A DNA stretch of 64,000 bases from Paraburkholderia guartelaensis. GTDB taxonomy: Bacteria > Pseudomonadota > Gammaproteobacteria > Burkholderiales > Burkholderiaceae. Of the stretch, positions 33,808 through 42,568 are shown piece after piece (position 1 is the first letter of the stretch; the number at the start of each line of letters is the position of its first letter). The notes beneath the pieces were generated by a model. That model did not search any database and was not told the DNA's origin. It worked only from the letters and a program-made list of their open reading frames with translations. The position numbers and the translations under genes were made by a program. The DNA lies in assembly GCF_004353905.1 (NCBI RefSeq), contig NZ_SMOD01000018.1:451-64450 (forward strand), read 5' to 3'.

Positions 33808-34746
33808 ATGAAGACGCCGGTCTACCTCAACGCCTTGCGCGCATTCGAAGCGAGCGCGCGGCATCAGAGCTTTTCCGCCGCGGCGGCCGAGCTGAACGTG
33901 ACGCCTGCCGCCGTCGGCCAGCTTGTACGCAGTCTCGAAGACTGGCTCGGCACGCCCTTGTTCGTGCGCGGCAGCGGCGGCAGGGCGCGGCTGATGGTGA
34001 CGGAGGCGGCCGAGCGCGCGCTGCCCGACATCCGCGCGGGTTTCGATCGCTTGAGCCTGGGGCTGGAGCGCCTGAAGGAAGGATCGGCGAACGGCGTGCT
34101 GACGGTCACGGTGAGCCCGGCGTTTGCCGCCAAATGGCTTTTGCCGCGCATCGACCGCTTTCAGGCCGCGTGGCCGGACACCGACGTGCGGCTGGACACG
34201 AGCCTGAAACTGCTCGACTTCGTCGCGCAGGGCGTCGATATCGGCGTGCGTTATGGGGCCGGCGCGTGGCCTGGGCTCGTTGCCGAAAAGCTCATGGACG
34301 AGGAGATCTATCCCGTCTGCTCGCCGGCCGTGCGTCGATCCGGCAAATGGCGCGCGCCACGCGATCTCACCCGCGCGCCGCTCATTCACGACCTCTCCGT
34401 GGACAGCCATGCGGGCTTTGCTTCATGGCACGCGTGGTTCGAGAGTGTGGGCGTGACGCCCGCATCGGCGAGCCGCGGCATGAAGATCAACAATTCGGCG
34501 GCGGTGCTGCAGGCAGCGATAGAAGGGCACGGTGTCGCGCTCGCGCGCAGCGTCATGGCGCGCGACGACCTCGCGGCCGGGCGGCTCGTGCGCCTCTTTC
34601 CGGAGGTCGCCTTCACGTCGGCGCTGGCGTATTACGTGGTCTATCGCCCTGAGTGCGCGAGTCTGCCGCGCCTGACGGCATTTCGTGACTGGCTAAGAAG
34701 CGAGGTGCGGGAGGAGGTGGGGCGCCCGGCGCGGAAACCCCGCTAA
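33808..34746 (+). CDS. LysR-family regulator (GcvA-like)
   Basis: A 312-residue regulator: VYLNALRAFEASARHQSFSAA then LNVTPAAVGQLVRSLED at the N-terminus, and an effector domain with VDIGVRYGAGAWPG (GcvA-type). It is transcribed away from the SDR gene, its probable target. Its stop codon overlaps that of the convergent hydrolase within CTAA. Confidence 0.88.
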   Translation: MKTPVYLNALRAFEASARHQSFSAAAAELNVTPAAVGQLVRSLEDWLGTPLFVRGSGGRARLMVTEAAERALPDIRAGFDRLSLGLERLKEGSANGVLTVTVSPAFAAKWLLPRIDRFQAAWPDTDVRLDTSLKLLDFVAQGVDIGVRYGAGAWPGLVAEKLMDEEIYPVCSPAVRRSGKWRAPRDLTRAPLIHDLSVDSHAGFASWHAWFESVGVTPASASRGMKINNSAAVLQAAIEGHGVALARSVMARDDLAAGRLVRLFPEVAFTSALAYYVVYRPECASLPRLTAFRDWLRSEVREEVGRPARKPR

Positions 34747-35585
34747 GGCGCGAGCATCCACGCCGTGATGCCGTGCACGACATCGCTTTCGATGCCGTTG
34801 AAGCCGTGATACGCGGACGCCCCGCACGGGTCGCCCCGCGAAGTTCCGCCGGAGACGAGCATCAGTTTCGTTCTCGGCGATTGCGTGAGCTTTTGCATGA
34901 GCGTGTCCGTTTCGGAAACCGGACACACCTTGCAGGCGTCGTCCTTGTTGTGCACCACGAGCACGGGAATCTTGAGCGCTGAGAGGTTCATGCCCGTGAC
35001 CGGATCGCCGCCGCGATTTTCGCGCAGGATGGTCGAGGTGAGCACGATGCCGTCCGGGCCAGCGCTGGGGTTGCTGTCGTTCGCAAGAGCAATCGCGATG
35101 GCCGCGACCGACTGCGTGCCGCGGCTCGTGCCGACGAGCCAGACCGGCACGTGCAGTTGCTCGCGCAGCCATGCGATCACGGCGCGCGCGTCCGCAGCGT
35201 GTTCGGGCGTGAGGCGAAAGCCGTCCAGGTAGGGCGGCGATTGCCGGTCGCTCGGTGCGTCGATGACCGCCACGGCAACGCCGTCGTTCACGAACAGCAT
35301 GCGGGTGCGCACGAGAAAGTTGTTGGCGCCCCAGCCGAAGCTTCCCTGCGGGTCCAGTTGCAGGCCGCCGTGCCCGCCCGCGTAAAGAATCGCGGCCGCC
35401 TTTGGCGCCGCCGGCGCAATGAAAAGGAAGCGCTGGGTGACGCCGGGCCGGGTAGGAATGTCGACGACCCTGGGCGCGCTTTGCGCGTGGGCCGGCAAGG
35501 ACGACGCTGCGAGCACGAACGCCAGCGTCAAAGCCGACGCCAGCGGCGCGGCGCGCAGCCATCGCGAAGCCATGCGCCCGCTCAT
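34743..35585 (-). CDS. Exported alpha/beta-hydrolase fold protein
   Basis: A 280-residue exported serine hydrolase. A signal peptide is visible (RAAPLASALTLAFVLAASSL, cleavage after HAQ). The nucleophile Ser lies in GTSRGTQS near residue 150, and the C-terminal His is in SAYHGFNG. Two Cys pairs (DACKVC, DPCG) suggest disulfides. It follows the LysE gene on the same strand with only 16 bp between stop and start; both may be co-transcribed. Substrate unknown. Confidence 0.78.
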   Translation of the reverse strand: MSGRMASRWLRAAPLASALTLAFVLAASSLPAHAQSAPRVVDIPTRPGVTQRFLFIAPAAPKAAAILYAGGHGGLQLDPQGSFGWGANNFLVRTRMLFVNDGVAVAVIDAPSDRQSPPYLDGFRLTPEHAADARAVIAWLREQLHVPVWLVGTSRGTQSVAAIAIALANDSNPSAGPDGIVLTSTILRENRGGDPVTGMNLSALKIPVLVVHNKDDACKVCPVSETDTLMQKLTQSPRTKLMLVSGGTSRGDPCGASAYHGFNGIESDVVHGITAWMLAP

Positions 35586-35601
35586 GGCCGCGTGACCCCG
35601 C

Positions 35602-36213
35602 TCAGCGCCCTGCGAGCATGCGCCCGCCGAGTCCGATCAGCACGACGCCCACCACCGAGTCGAGCGCGGCTTTGCGCCGGACGAGGAACTGGCGCACGGT
35701 GGGATGCGAGGCGAGCAGGGCCATCGAGCAATACCAGGCGCAGGAGATGAGGATCGCGATCACGACGACCGCCACTTCGAGCCAGCGCGGTGCGGCAGCG
35801 GGCACCATCAACGCGAAGATGCTGCCGTAGAACGCAATGGCCTTGGGATTCGTCATGCTGACGACGTAGCCCTTTTTCGCGGCGGCCCAACCCGAAGCGC
35901 CCGCCTGCGCGGCAACCTGCAAGGGCTGTCGCGCGGTGAGGAGCATCTTCGCGCCGAGCCAGATCAGATAAGCCGCCCCTGCGATGCGCAGCCCGGTGCC
36001 GATCCAGGCCACGTGGGTGACGATCAGGCTCAGGCCCGCGATGGCGATCCATGCCCACGTGCCGGAGGCGGCGGCGAGGCCGAGACCGGTCGCGAGCCCC
36101 GCGCGCCGCGAAGCCACCGCCGTGGAGGTGACGATGACGAAGTTCGGACCGGGGCTGGCGACGCTCAGCAGCAGGACGCCCGAAAGCGCGAGCAGGACAT
36201 TGAAATAGTTCAC
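35602..36213 (-). CDS. LysE/RhtB-family amino-acid exporter
   Basis: A 203-residue inner-membrane protein with six predicted hydrophobic segments. The N-terminal SVASPGPNFVIVTSTAVAS and MTNPKAIAFYGS are hallmarks of the LysE/RhtB family, which exports amino acids or related compounds. It is divergent from the sugar carrier gene and upstream of the exported hydrolase. Confidence 0.9.
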   Translation of the reverse strand: MNYFNVLLALSGVLLLSVASPGPNFVIVTSTAVASRRAGLATGLGLAAASGTWAWIAIAGLSLIVTHVAWIGTGLRIAGAAYLIWLGAKMLLTARQPLQVAAQAGASGWAAAKKGYVVSMTNPKAIAFYGSIFALMVPAAAPRWLEVAVVVIAILISCAWYCSMALLASHPTVRQFLVRRKAALDSVVGVVLIGLGGRMLAGR

Positions 36214-36293
36214 GATGGCAGGTTCCGCGGCAGGTTCGATGCGCTCTCAATCGGCGCATCGTCGAGGTTGTCATGATACTCCGTGCGCCTCTC

Positions 36294-36312
36294 GCGGCAC
36301 GGCGCTTGCGGA
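36294..36312 (+). promoter_or_regulatory. Candidate sigma-54 promoter for the sugar carrier gene
   Basis: CGGCACGGCGCTTGCGGAAC (19 bases of it shown without the first C) has GGCACG and TTGC with GG-N10-GC spacing, 87 bp before the start. It is nearly identical to the element at 46395-46410. Confidence 0.45.
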
Positions 36313-36395
36313 ACGGCCCACGCCACATCGCTCAAGCAAGGTCGCGCGCGCAACTCGTGCCGTGACCTGCACGCACTTGCGCAGGAGTCTTCGAA

Positions 36396-37799
36396 ATGGG
36401 TTCATACGCCTCGCATTCTCACCACGGCTTGTACGCAAGCACGCGCTCGCGCATCTGGATGACGTGTGCCATGGCCGCACTGGCCGGCTTGCTGTTCGGT
36501 CTCGACATCGGCGTGATCGCCGGCGCGCTGCCTTTCATCGCGAAAGACTTTCAGGTGAACGACCACACGCAGGAGTGGATCGTCAGTTCGATGATGGTGG
36601 GTGCAGCCGTTGGCGCGCTGGCTGCCGGCTGGCTCTCGTTCCGGCTCGGGCGCAAATACTCGTTGCTGCTCGGCGCCGCGCTTTTCATCGCGGGCTCCCT
36701 GCTGTGCGCGAGTGCGCCCAATCCGGCGTTCCTGATCGGCTCGCGTTTCGTGCTCGGCGTCGCCGTGGGCATCGCGACGTTTACGGCGCCGCTCTATTTG
36801 TCGGAAATCGCGCCGGGGCAGGTGCGCGGCGCCATGGTGTCGGCGTATCAGTTGATGATCACGGTCGGCATTCTGATCGCGTTTCTCTCCGATACGGCCT
36901 TCTCGCCTTCGGGCGCGTGGCGCTGGATGCTCGGCGTCGTCGCCATTCCGGCGGCGCTATTTCTGTTAGGCATACTGACGCTTCCGCGCAGTCCCCGCTG
37001 GCTCATGATGAAAGGCCGCAACGACGAGGCGCGCAAGGTGCTCAACAGCCTGCGCACCGAAACGGCCGTGGTGGAGCGGGAGATGAGCGATATTGAGCGT
37101 CAGCTCGAAGTCAAGGAGCAAGGCTTCGCGCTCCTACGCACGAGCCGTGATTTTCGGCGCTCGCTGGCGCTGGGTGTCATGCTCCAGGTCGTGCAGCAGC
37201 TCACCGGCATCAACGTCGTCATGTATTACGCTCCGCGCATTTTTGGGCTGGCAGGCTACAGCGGACATCAGGCGCAGCTATGGGGCACCGTCATCGTAGG
37301 CGCGGTCAATGTGATTGCAACGTTCATCGCCATCGGGCTGGTCGACCGCTGGGGGCGCCGTCCTATTCTGCTTACCGGATTCGGCGTGATGACGCTCGGC
37401 ATGGGCGCGCTTGGCTGGCTCCTCAAGCTCGGGGTGGTCACACACACGCAGCAGCTTGTGGCTGTTGCGATGCTGCTCGTGTTCATCGCGGGGTTCGCCA
37501 TGTCGGCGGGGCCGATGATCTGGATTCTCTGTTCGGAAATCCAGCCGATCAAGGGACGCGACTTCGGTATCGCGGCCTCGACCTTTACCAACTGGGTCGC
37601 CAACACGATTGTGGGCGCAACCTTCCTCACGATGCTCAACTCGTTCGGCCACGCGCAGACGTTCTGGCTCTACGCGGCATTGAACGCGGCGTTCATTGCG
37701 TTCACGTTCTGGTTCGTGCCGGAAACGCGCGGCGTGCCGCTCGAAACGATCGAGCAGAATCTGCTGGCGGGCAAGCCGCTGCGCGAGATCGGGCGTTGA
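36396..37799 (+). CDS. MFS sugar porter (GalP/AraE-like)
   Basis: A 467-residue sugar/H+ symporter. Landmarks: GLLFGLDIGVIAGAL at residues 31-45, RLGRK loop, PRSPRWL near 197, QQLTGIN near 267, and PETRG with RGVPLETIE at the C-terminal end. These are the defining sugar-porter motifs. The start has CAGGAG upstream. No sugar-catabolic gene lies beside it, so it may provide general hexose or pentose uptake. Confidence 0.92.
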   Translation: MGSYASHSHHGLYASTRSRIWMTCAMAALAGLLFGLDIGVIAGALPFIAKDFQVNDHTQEWIVSSMMVGAAVGALAAGWLSFRLGRKYSLLLGAALFIAGSLLCASAPNPAFLIGSRFVLGVAVGIATFTAPLYLSEIAPGQVRGAMVSAYQLMITVGILIAFLSDTAFSPSGAWRWMLGVVAIPAALFLLGILTLPRSPRWLMMKGRNDEARKVLNSLRTETAVVEREMSDIERQLEVKEQGFALLRTSRDFRRSLALGVMLQVVQQLTGINVVMYYAPRIFGLAGYSGHQAQLWGTVIVGAVNVIATFIAIGLVDRWGRRPILLTGFGVMTLGMGALGWLLKLGVVTHTQQLVAVAMLLVFIAGFAMSAGPMIWILCSEIQPIKGRDFGIAASTFTNWVANTIVGATFLTMLNSFGHAQTFWLYAALNAAFIAFTFWFVPETRGVPLETIEQNLLAGKPLREIGR

Positions 37800-37830
37800 T
37801 CAGTCGAAGGAAAGCGCACGCTCAGACGCC

Positions 37831-37847
37831 GGGCACGCCGTTTGCGG
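37831..37847 (+). promoter_or_regulatory. Candidate sigma-54 promoter for the gene at 37897
   Basis: GGGCACGCCGTTTGCGG (GG at 37832-37833, GC at 37844-37845) matches GGCACG-N4-TTGC with GG-N10-GC spacing, 52 bp before the start. A short CGCCGCGCGCGGCG palindrome lies between. Confidence 0.5.
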
Positions 37848-37896
37848 CATTGCTTCGCCGCGCGCGGCGCGAGAACCCACGCCAAGGACAGCAACC

Positions 37897-38157
37897 ATGT
37901 ATGCGACGAGACCCTGCACCACGACCTGCGTCATCGACGGCGCGCCGGTGACCTTCACGTTCTACCCCGACACCGGTGTGCTGCGCGTGTGCGATGCCGT
38001 TGGCCATTGCCTGCGCGAGGACCGTTGGCGAGGGAGCGGGGCACAGCTTTTGGACGCGATCCGCGAACTCAGCGGTGCGAACCCGATCGATGCGATCGCG
38101 AGCCCGGCCGAAGCTGCCGCCGCGCCGGCTAACGACACGCACGTCGAAGCCGCTTGA
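37897..38157 (+). CDS. Small protein of unknown function
   Basis: An 86-residue soluble protein (MYATRPCTTTCVIDGAPVT) with four Cys in the first half, including TRPCTTTC and RVCDAVGHC, and an Ala/Pro-rich tail. AAGGACA lies upstream. It is convergent with the PrpR-type regulator gene (9-bp gap). No family recognised. Confidence 0.62.
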   Translation: MYATRPCTTTCVIDGAPVTFTFYPDTGVLRVCDAVGHCLREDRWRGSGAQLLDAIRELSGANPIDAIASPAEAAAAPANDTHVEAA

Positions 38158-38166
38158 CGGTTCGGT

Positions 38167-40128
38167 TCAACTATCCTTCATCAAACGCCAAAGCGTCGTG
38201 CGGCCGATGCCGAGCGCGCGGCTGGCGGCTGCGCGATTGCCGCCGTGCGCGGCGAGTGCGCGCTCGACGTCTTCCCGTGTGACCGGCGTGGCGGCGTCGC
38301 GGCGCGCGCCGTTCGAGGCAGTCGCCACGCGCCGCGGCGTATCGTTCACTTCGTCGTTCTGTGCGAATTCCGGAAATACATCGTATAACGAACTATTGTC
38401 GTACGTGCCGCCGGACTCATCAGCGAGGAAGATGGCCGCGCGCGCGAGCAGATTCTCGAGTTCGCGAACATTCCCCGGCCACGCATAGCTCGCGAAGTGC
38501 GGCGCGAACAGCGTAAGCACGCGCTCGATCGCGGCGGCACGCAAGGCGTAGCGATCGGCCATGCGTTCGAGCAGATGGCGCGCGAGCGCGGCGATGTCCT
38601 CCCGGCGCTCGCGCAAGGGCGGCAACGGAATATGCAGCAGATTGAGCCGGAAATACAGGTCGGCGCGGAACGCGCCTTCCTGCACCAGCGCGCGCAAGTC
38701 GCGGTGCGTGGCCGCGATCACGCGCACATCTACGGGCGTTGCGCGGCTGGCGCCCAGCTTCATCACCTCACGCTCCTGGAGCACGCGCAGCAGGCGGCTT
38801 TGCAGCGCGGGCGGCATCTCGCCAATTTCGTCGAGAAAGATCGTGCCCGTATGCGCGATTTCCACGAGGCCCGGTTTGCCGCCGCGCCGCGCTCCGGTGA
38901 ACGCGCCTTCCTCGTGGCCAAACAGCTCGCTTTCGATCAGCCCCTCGGGCAGCGCCGCGCAGTTGAAGGCAACGAATGGATTGCCGCGCCGCCGGCTCGC
39001 GTTGTGGATGCCCTGCGCGACGAGTTCCTTGCCCGTGCCGCTTTCGCCCGTGAGGAGCACGGTGGCGTCGTGCGCGGCGCTCATGGCCGCGAGGCGCCGC
39101 ACGCGCGCCATGGAGGGCGCAACGCCGACCAGGTCGTCCAGTTCGTAGCGTGCCACGAGGTGCCGCGGCCGCTGGGTCGTGCGCAGTGACCGGTCGATGC
39201 GCTGCGCGACGAGCGCATCCTGCGCCGTGACCACCGCGCCCGAGCGCGCGCCTTGCTCGACGATCGGCACGCAGCTCACGATCAGCGAGCGCCCGCCGAT
39301 CTGCTCGATGCGCTCATCGACTGCCGCGTCGCTGCCGGCCACTTCGTGCAGCAGCGGGCCCACTGAGCGGACCAGTTGCGCGCTCACATCACGCGCGCGG
39401 TCGAGACCGAGCAGATCGAGCATGGCCGGATTGACCGCTTCGAGCTGACCGGCTTCGTCGAATGCGGCCACTCCGTCGCGCAGGTGCGCAACGATCGTGT
39501 TCAGGCGCACGCGCTTGGATTCCTTCTGGCGGCTCACGCGTGCCAGTTCCACCGAGCGCTCGAACGCCTCGTGCACCGCGCCCAGCGAGTACAGGAACAC
39601 GCTTTCGAGCCCAGCCGCCTGGGCGAGATCGCAGGCCATGCCGGGGCCGATGATGACGCGGCAGCCCTCGGTGGCGAGCGCCGTGACGGCGTCGCGCACT
39701 TCGTCCACCGTGCGATAGGCGCGCTGCGTGAGGCGCAGGTTGAGCCACGCGCCGAGGTCGGCGAGTTCGTGCGAAACGCTCTCGTGCAGGATCAGCCCGA
39801 TCGGCGCGCCGGGCCAGGTGGCGTTCGCGTGCGTGATGCCGGCCAGCACGTCGAAGCCGTTCACCTTCACCATGACCACGGGCACGCTCAGGTTGTCGCG
39901 CAGGTACGCGCCGTTGGACCCGGCGGCGAGCACCACGTCCACGGTGCCGGCTTCGATATACGGCTGCAGCGCGGTGACGGCGTCGCCATAGCCTTCGCGC
40001 ACGTTGAAGAAGCGCGCCTCGCTGGCATAGCGCGGGGCAACGGTCTCGCAGAGATTGCGCAGCCGGCTGATGCTCACGAGCGCGATGCTCGGGCGGCTGG
40101 CGGTCTGGGGCAAATTGGGGGGAGGCAC
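38167..40128 (-). CDS. Sigma-54-dependent activator, PrpR-type
   Basis: A 653-residue bacterial enhancer-binding protein. The N-terminal PrpR_N sensor covers about residues 12-190, a PAS-like linker follows, and the central AAA+ domain carries GESGTGKE (Walker A), GAFTGA (sigma-54 contact) and LDEIGEM (Walker B); a Fis-type helix-turn-helix closes the protein (GGNRAAASRALGIGRTTLW). It starts at GTG with GAGG nearby. Divergent from the methylisocitrate-lyase-like gene, which it should activate. PrpR proteins sense 2-methylcitrate, but no prpC, prpD or acnD is visible here. Confidence 0.9.
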   Translation of the reverse strand: MPPPNLPQTASRPSIALVSISRLRNLCETVAPRYASEARFFNVREGYGDAVTALQPYIEAGTVDVVLAAGSNGAYLRDNLSVPVVMVKVNGFDVLAGITHANATWPGAPIGLILHESVSHELADLGAWLNLRLTQRAYRTVDEVRDAVTALATEGCRVIIGPGMACDLAQAAGLESVFLYSLGAVHEAFERSVELARVSRQKESKRVRLNTIVAHLRDGVAAFDEAGQLEAVNPAMLDLLGLDRARDVSAQLVRSVGPLLHEVAGSDAAVDERIEQIGGRSLIVSCVPIVEQGARSGAVVTAQDALVAQRIDRSLRTTQRPRHLVARYELDDLVGVAPSMARVRRLAAMSAAHDATVLLTGESGTGKELVAQGIHNASRRRGNPFVAFNCAALPEGLIESELFGHEEGAFTGARRGGKPGLVEIAHTGTIFLDEIGEMPPALQSRLLRVLQEREVMKLGASRATPVDVRVIAATHRDLRALVQEGAFRADLYFRLNLLHIPLPPLRERREDIAALARHLLERMADRYALRAAAIERVLTLFAPHFASYAWPGNVRELENLLARAAIFLADESGGTYDNSSLYDVFPEFAQNDEVNDTPRRVATASNGARRDAATPVTREDVERALAAHGGNRAAASRALGIGRTTLWRLMKDS

Positions 40129-40157
40129 GACGGAATCCTCGGCGCGAAGGTGGGTGT

Positions 40158-40185
40158 TCTGGAACGTTCCGTGAAACGTTCCAGA
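40158..40185. promoter_or_regulatory. Enhancer-type inverted repeat for the PrpR-like activator
   Basis: Arms TCTGGAACGTT and AACGTTCCAGA are perfect 11-bp inverted copies separated by six bases, 83-110 bp upstream of the -24 box. That distance is typical of an upstream activator site. Confidence 0.65.
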
Positions 40186-40266
40186 TATTGTGGCATGAAA
40201 CGCCGTTCGTACGCAGGGGCTGCCTAAGCTATTGTTTTATATGGTTCGCGCCCGGCTTCTGCTGGT

Positions 40267-40282
40267 TGGCATACATCCTGCA
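40267..40282 (+). promoter_or_regulatory. Sigma-54 (-24/-12) promoter of the lyase operon
   Basis: TTGGCATACATCCTGCAC has TGGCA and TGCA with GG-N10-GC spacing (GG 40268-40269, GC 40280-40281), 45 bp before the start codon. The divergent regulator is a sigma-54 activator, which supports the call. Confidence 0.65.
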
Positions 40283-40325
40283 CATGTCTGGGCCATCTCA
40301 AAACCCACTGAACGGAGTCATCGCG

Positions 40326-41210
40326 ATGACCACTTCCACTGCCGCACGCCGCGCCGCGTTCCGCGCCAAGGTCAACGAACGCCGCGGCCTGCTCGTGCCG
40401 GGCGCCTTCAACGCCATGAGCGCCCGCGTGATCGAAGACGCCGGCTTCGAAGCGCTGTACCTCACGGGCGCGGGCGTCACCAACATGTCGTTCGGCCTGC
40501 CCGATCTCGGCTTCATCGGTTTGAGCGACATTGCCGAGCACACGGCGCGCGTGCGCGACGCGGTCAACCTGCCGCTCATCGTCGATGCCGACACGGGCTT
40601 CGGCAACGCGCTCAATGTGCGCCAGACGGTGCGCACGCTCGAGCGCAGCGGTGCCGACGCGATCCAGTTCGAAGACCAGGTGATGCCGAAGAAGTGCGGC
40701 CACTTCGCCAACAAGGAAGTGATCGGCGCAAGCGAGATGGTGGGCAAGATCCGCGCGGCCGTCGATGCGCGCGAAGACGGCAACCTGCTCATCATGGCGC
40801 GCACCGACGCGGCCGCCGTGCATGGCATCGAAGACGCGATTGCGCGCGGCCATGCGTTCATCGAAGCGGGCGCGGACATTCTGTTTATCGAAGCCACCGA
40901 AAAGCTCGAAGACATCGAGCGCCTGCCCAAGCTCATCGACGCGCCGCAGCTCATCAACATCGTGATCGGCGGCAAGACGCCGGTGCAGTCGCGCGAAGCG
41001 CTGGCGGGCCTTGGCTACGCGCTGGTGCTGTACGCGAACGCGGCGCTGCAAGGCGCGCTGGTCGGCATGCAGCGCGCTCTTGGGCAGCTGCGCGCAAACG
41101 GCCGCCTCGACGAAGACGCGACGATCGTCGCGCCGTTCGCCGAGCGTCAGCGCCTCGTGAACAAGCCGCTCTTCGACCGGCTCGATAGCGAGTACGCACC
41201 GAAGGACTGA
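40326..41210 (+). CDS. Isocitrate lyase/PEP mutase family enzyme, methylisocitrate-lyase-like
   Basis: A 294-residue (beta/alpha)8 lyase. VDADTGFGNALNV holds the metal-binding Asp residues, and MPKKCGHFANKEVI holds the catalytic Cys of the K-[KR]-C-G-H signature. The family cleaves or forms carbon-carbon bonds of 2-methylisocitrate, dimethylmalate or oxaloacetate. The residues after the CGH (FANKEVI) differ from the KRCGHR of classical PrpB, so the substrate may be a related dicarboxylate. It starts with GGAG upstream and is followed 29 bp later by a transporter. Confidence 0.82.
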   Translation: MTTSTAARRAAFRAKVNERRGLLVPGAFNAMSARVIEDAGFEALYLTGAGVTNMSFGLPDLGFIGLSDIAEHTARVRDAVNLPLIVDADTGFGNALNVRQTVRTLERSGADAIQFEDQVMPKKCGHFANKEVIGASEMVGKIRAAVDAREDGNLLIMARTDAAAVHGIEDAIARGHAFIEAGADILFIEATEKLEDIERLPKLIDAPQLINIVIGGKTPVQSREALAGLGYALVLYANAALQGALVGMQRALGQLRANGRLDEDATIVAPFAERQRLVNKPLFDRLDSEYAPKD

Positions 41211-41239
41211 ATTTCAAAAAACAAGAGGAGGAGACACGC

Positions 41240-42565
41240 ATGCCAAATGACGCGGATTTCGGAGTCCGAATCGACAGCCAGACGGTGGAAACGCACGCTG
41301 CGCGGCCACGCATCCGTTCGATCGTCGGGGGCCTGGCCGGCAACCTGATCGAGTGGTACGACTTTCTGGCGTACAGCATCTTTTCGATTTACTTCGCGAA
41401 GTCGTTTTTCCCGAGCGACAAGCCGACCGTACAGCTCATGAACACGGCGGCCATCGCGGCCGTAGGTTACGTTGCGAGGCCGCTCGGCAGCTGGCTCGTG
41501 GGCTTCTACGCCGACCGCCACGGGCGCAAGTCCGCGCTCACGTGGTCGGTTACGGCCATGTGCATCGGCTCGCTGATGATCGCGCTCACGCCCGGTTACG
41601 CAAGCATTGGCGTGCTCGCGCCGATCGTGCTGATCGCGGCGCGCCTCCTGCAGGGCCTGAGCATGGGCGGCGAGTACGGTACCAGCGCGACTTACCTCAG
41701 CGAAATCGCGCCCGCCAACCGGCGCGGGTTCTATCTCGGCTTTTTGCAGGTGAGCGTGGTGGCCGGGCAACTCGTTGCGCTCGCACTCATGCTCGTCATG
41801 CAGAACTTGCTGATGACGGCGGAGCAGATCGAGCGCTGGGGCTGGCGCGTGCCGTTTCTGCTGGGCGGCGCGCTCGCGCTGTTCGCGCTTTATATGCGGC
41901 GCAACGTGACGGAAACCGAAGCATTCGAGCGCGGCAGGCGTGAACCCGGTCCGCCCGTGCTCAAGCAACTGCTGTTGCACTGGCGGCAGATTCTGCTCGC
42001 CATCGGCATTACCGTGGGTGGCACGGTGGGCTTCTATACGTTCACGATTTATATGCAAAAGTATCTTGTGAACACCGTGGGCCTTTCGAAGGAGATGTCG
42101 ACGCTCGTTTCCACCGGCGCGCTGCTGCTGTATATGCCGCTCCAGCCGCTCTTCGGACTCGCCTCCGACGTGTTCGGTCGCCGCCCGGTGCTGATCTGCT
42201 TTGGCCTTTCGACTACGCTGTTTTCCGTGCCGCTCTTCACGGCGCTCAGCCACACGCGCGATCCGCTGGTGGCGTTCCTGCTGTCGTTCGCCGGGCTCGT
42301 GATGCTGAGCGGCTTCACCTCGGTTCACATGCTCGCGAAAACGGAACTGTTCCCCACGCGCATCCGCGCGCTCGCGGTGGGTCTGCCATACGCGCTTACC
42401 ACGGCGATTCTCGGCGGCACGACGGAGTTCGTCGCGCTGCGCTTCAAGGCGAGCGGCCACGAGCAGTATTTCTACTGGTACGTGACGGCCTGCGCGGCGA
42501 TTTCGCTGATCGTGTATCTGCGCATGCCGGAAACGCGCGGGCGCTCCGCAAGCTCCGTGCAGTGA
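41240..42565 (+). CDS. MFS transporter, dicarboxylate:H+ symporter type (KgtP-like)
   Basis: A 441-residue inner-membrane carrier. LAGNLIEWYDFLAYSIF at residues 32-48 and the YADRHGRK loop mark the KgtP/ShiA group; GLSMGGEYGTSATYLSE occurs in helix 4-5. AGAGGAGGAGA precedes the ATG. It lies 29 bp downstream of the lyase gene, so it should import the lyase substrate (a branched or unusual dicarboxylate or tricarboxylate). Confidence 0.9.
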   Translation: MPNDADFGVRIDSQTVETHAARPRIRSIVGGLAGNLIEWYDFLAYSIFSIYFAKSFFPSDKPTVQLMNTAAIAAVGYVARPLGSWLVGFYADRHGRKSALTWSVTAMCIGSLMIALTPGYASIGVLAPIVLIAARLLQGLSMGGEYGTSATYLSEIAPANRRGFYLGFLQVSVVAGQLVALALMLVMQNLLMTAEQIERWGWRVPFLLGGALALFALYMRRNVTETEAFERGRREPGPPVLKQLLLHWRQILLAIGITVGGTVGFYTFTIYMQKYLVNTVGLSKEMSTLVSTGALLLYMPLQPLFGLASDVFGRRPVLICFGLSTTLFSVPLFTALSHTRDPLVAFLLSFAGLVMLSGFTSVHMLAKTELFPTRIRALAVGLPYALTTAILGGTTEFVALRFKASGHEQYFYWYVTACAAISLIVYLRMPETRGRSASSVQ

Positions 42566-42568
42566 GCG

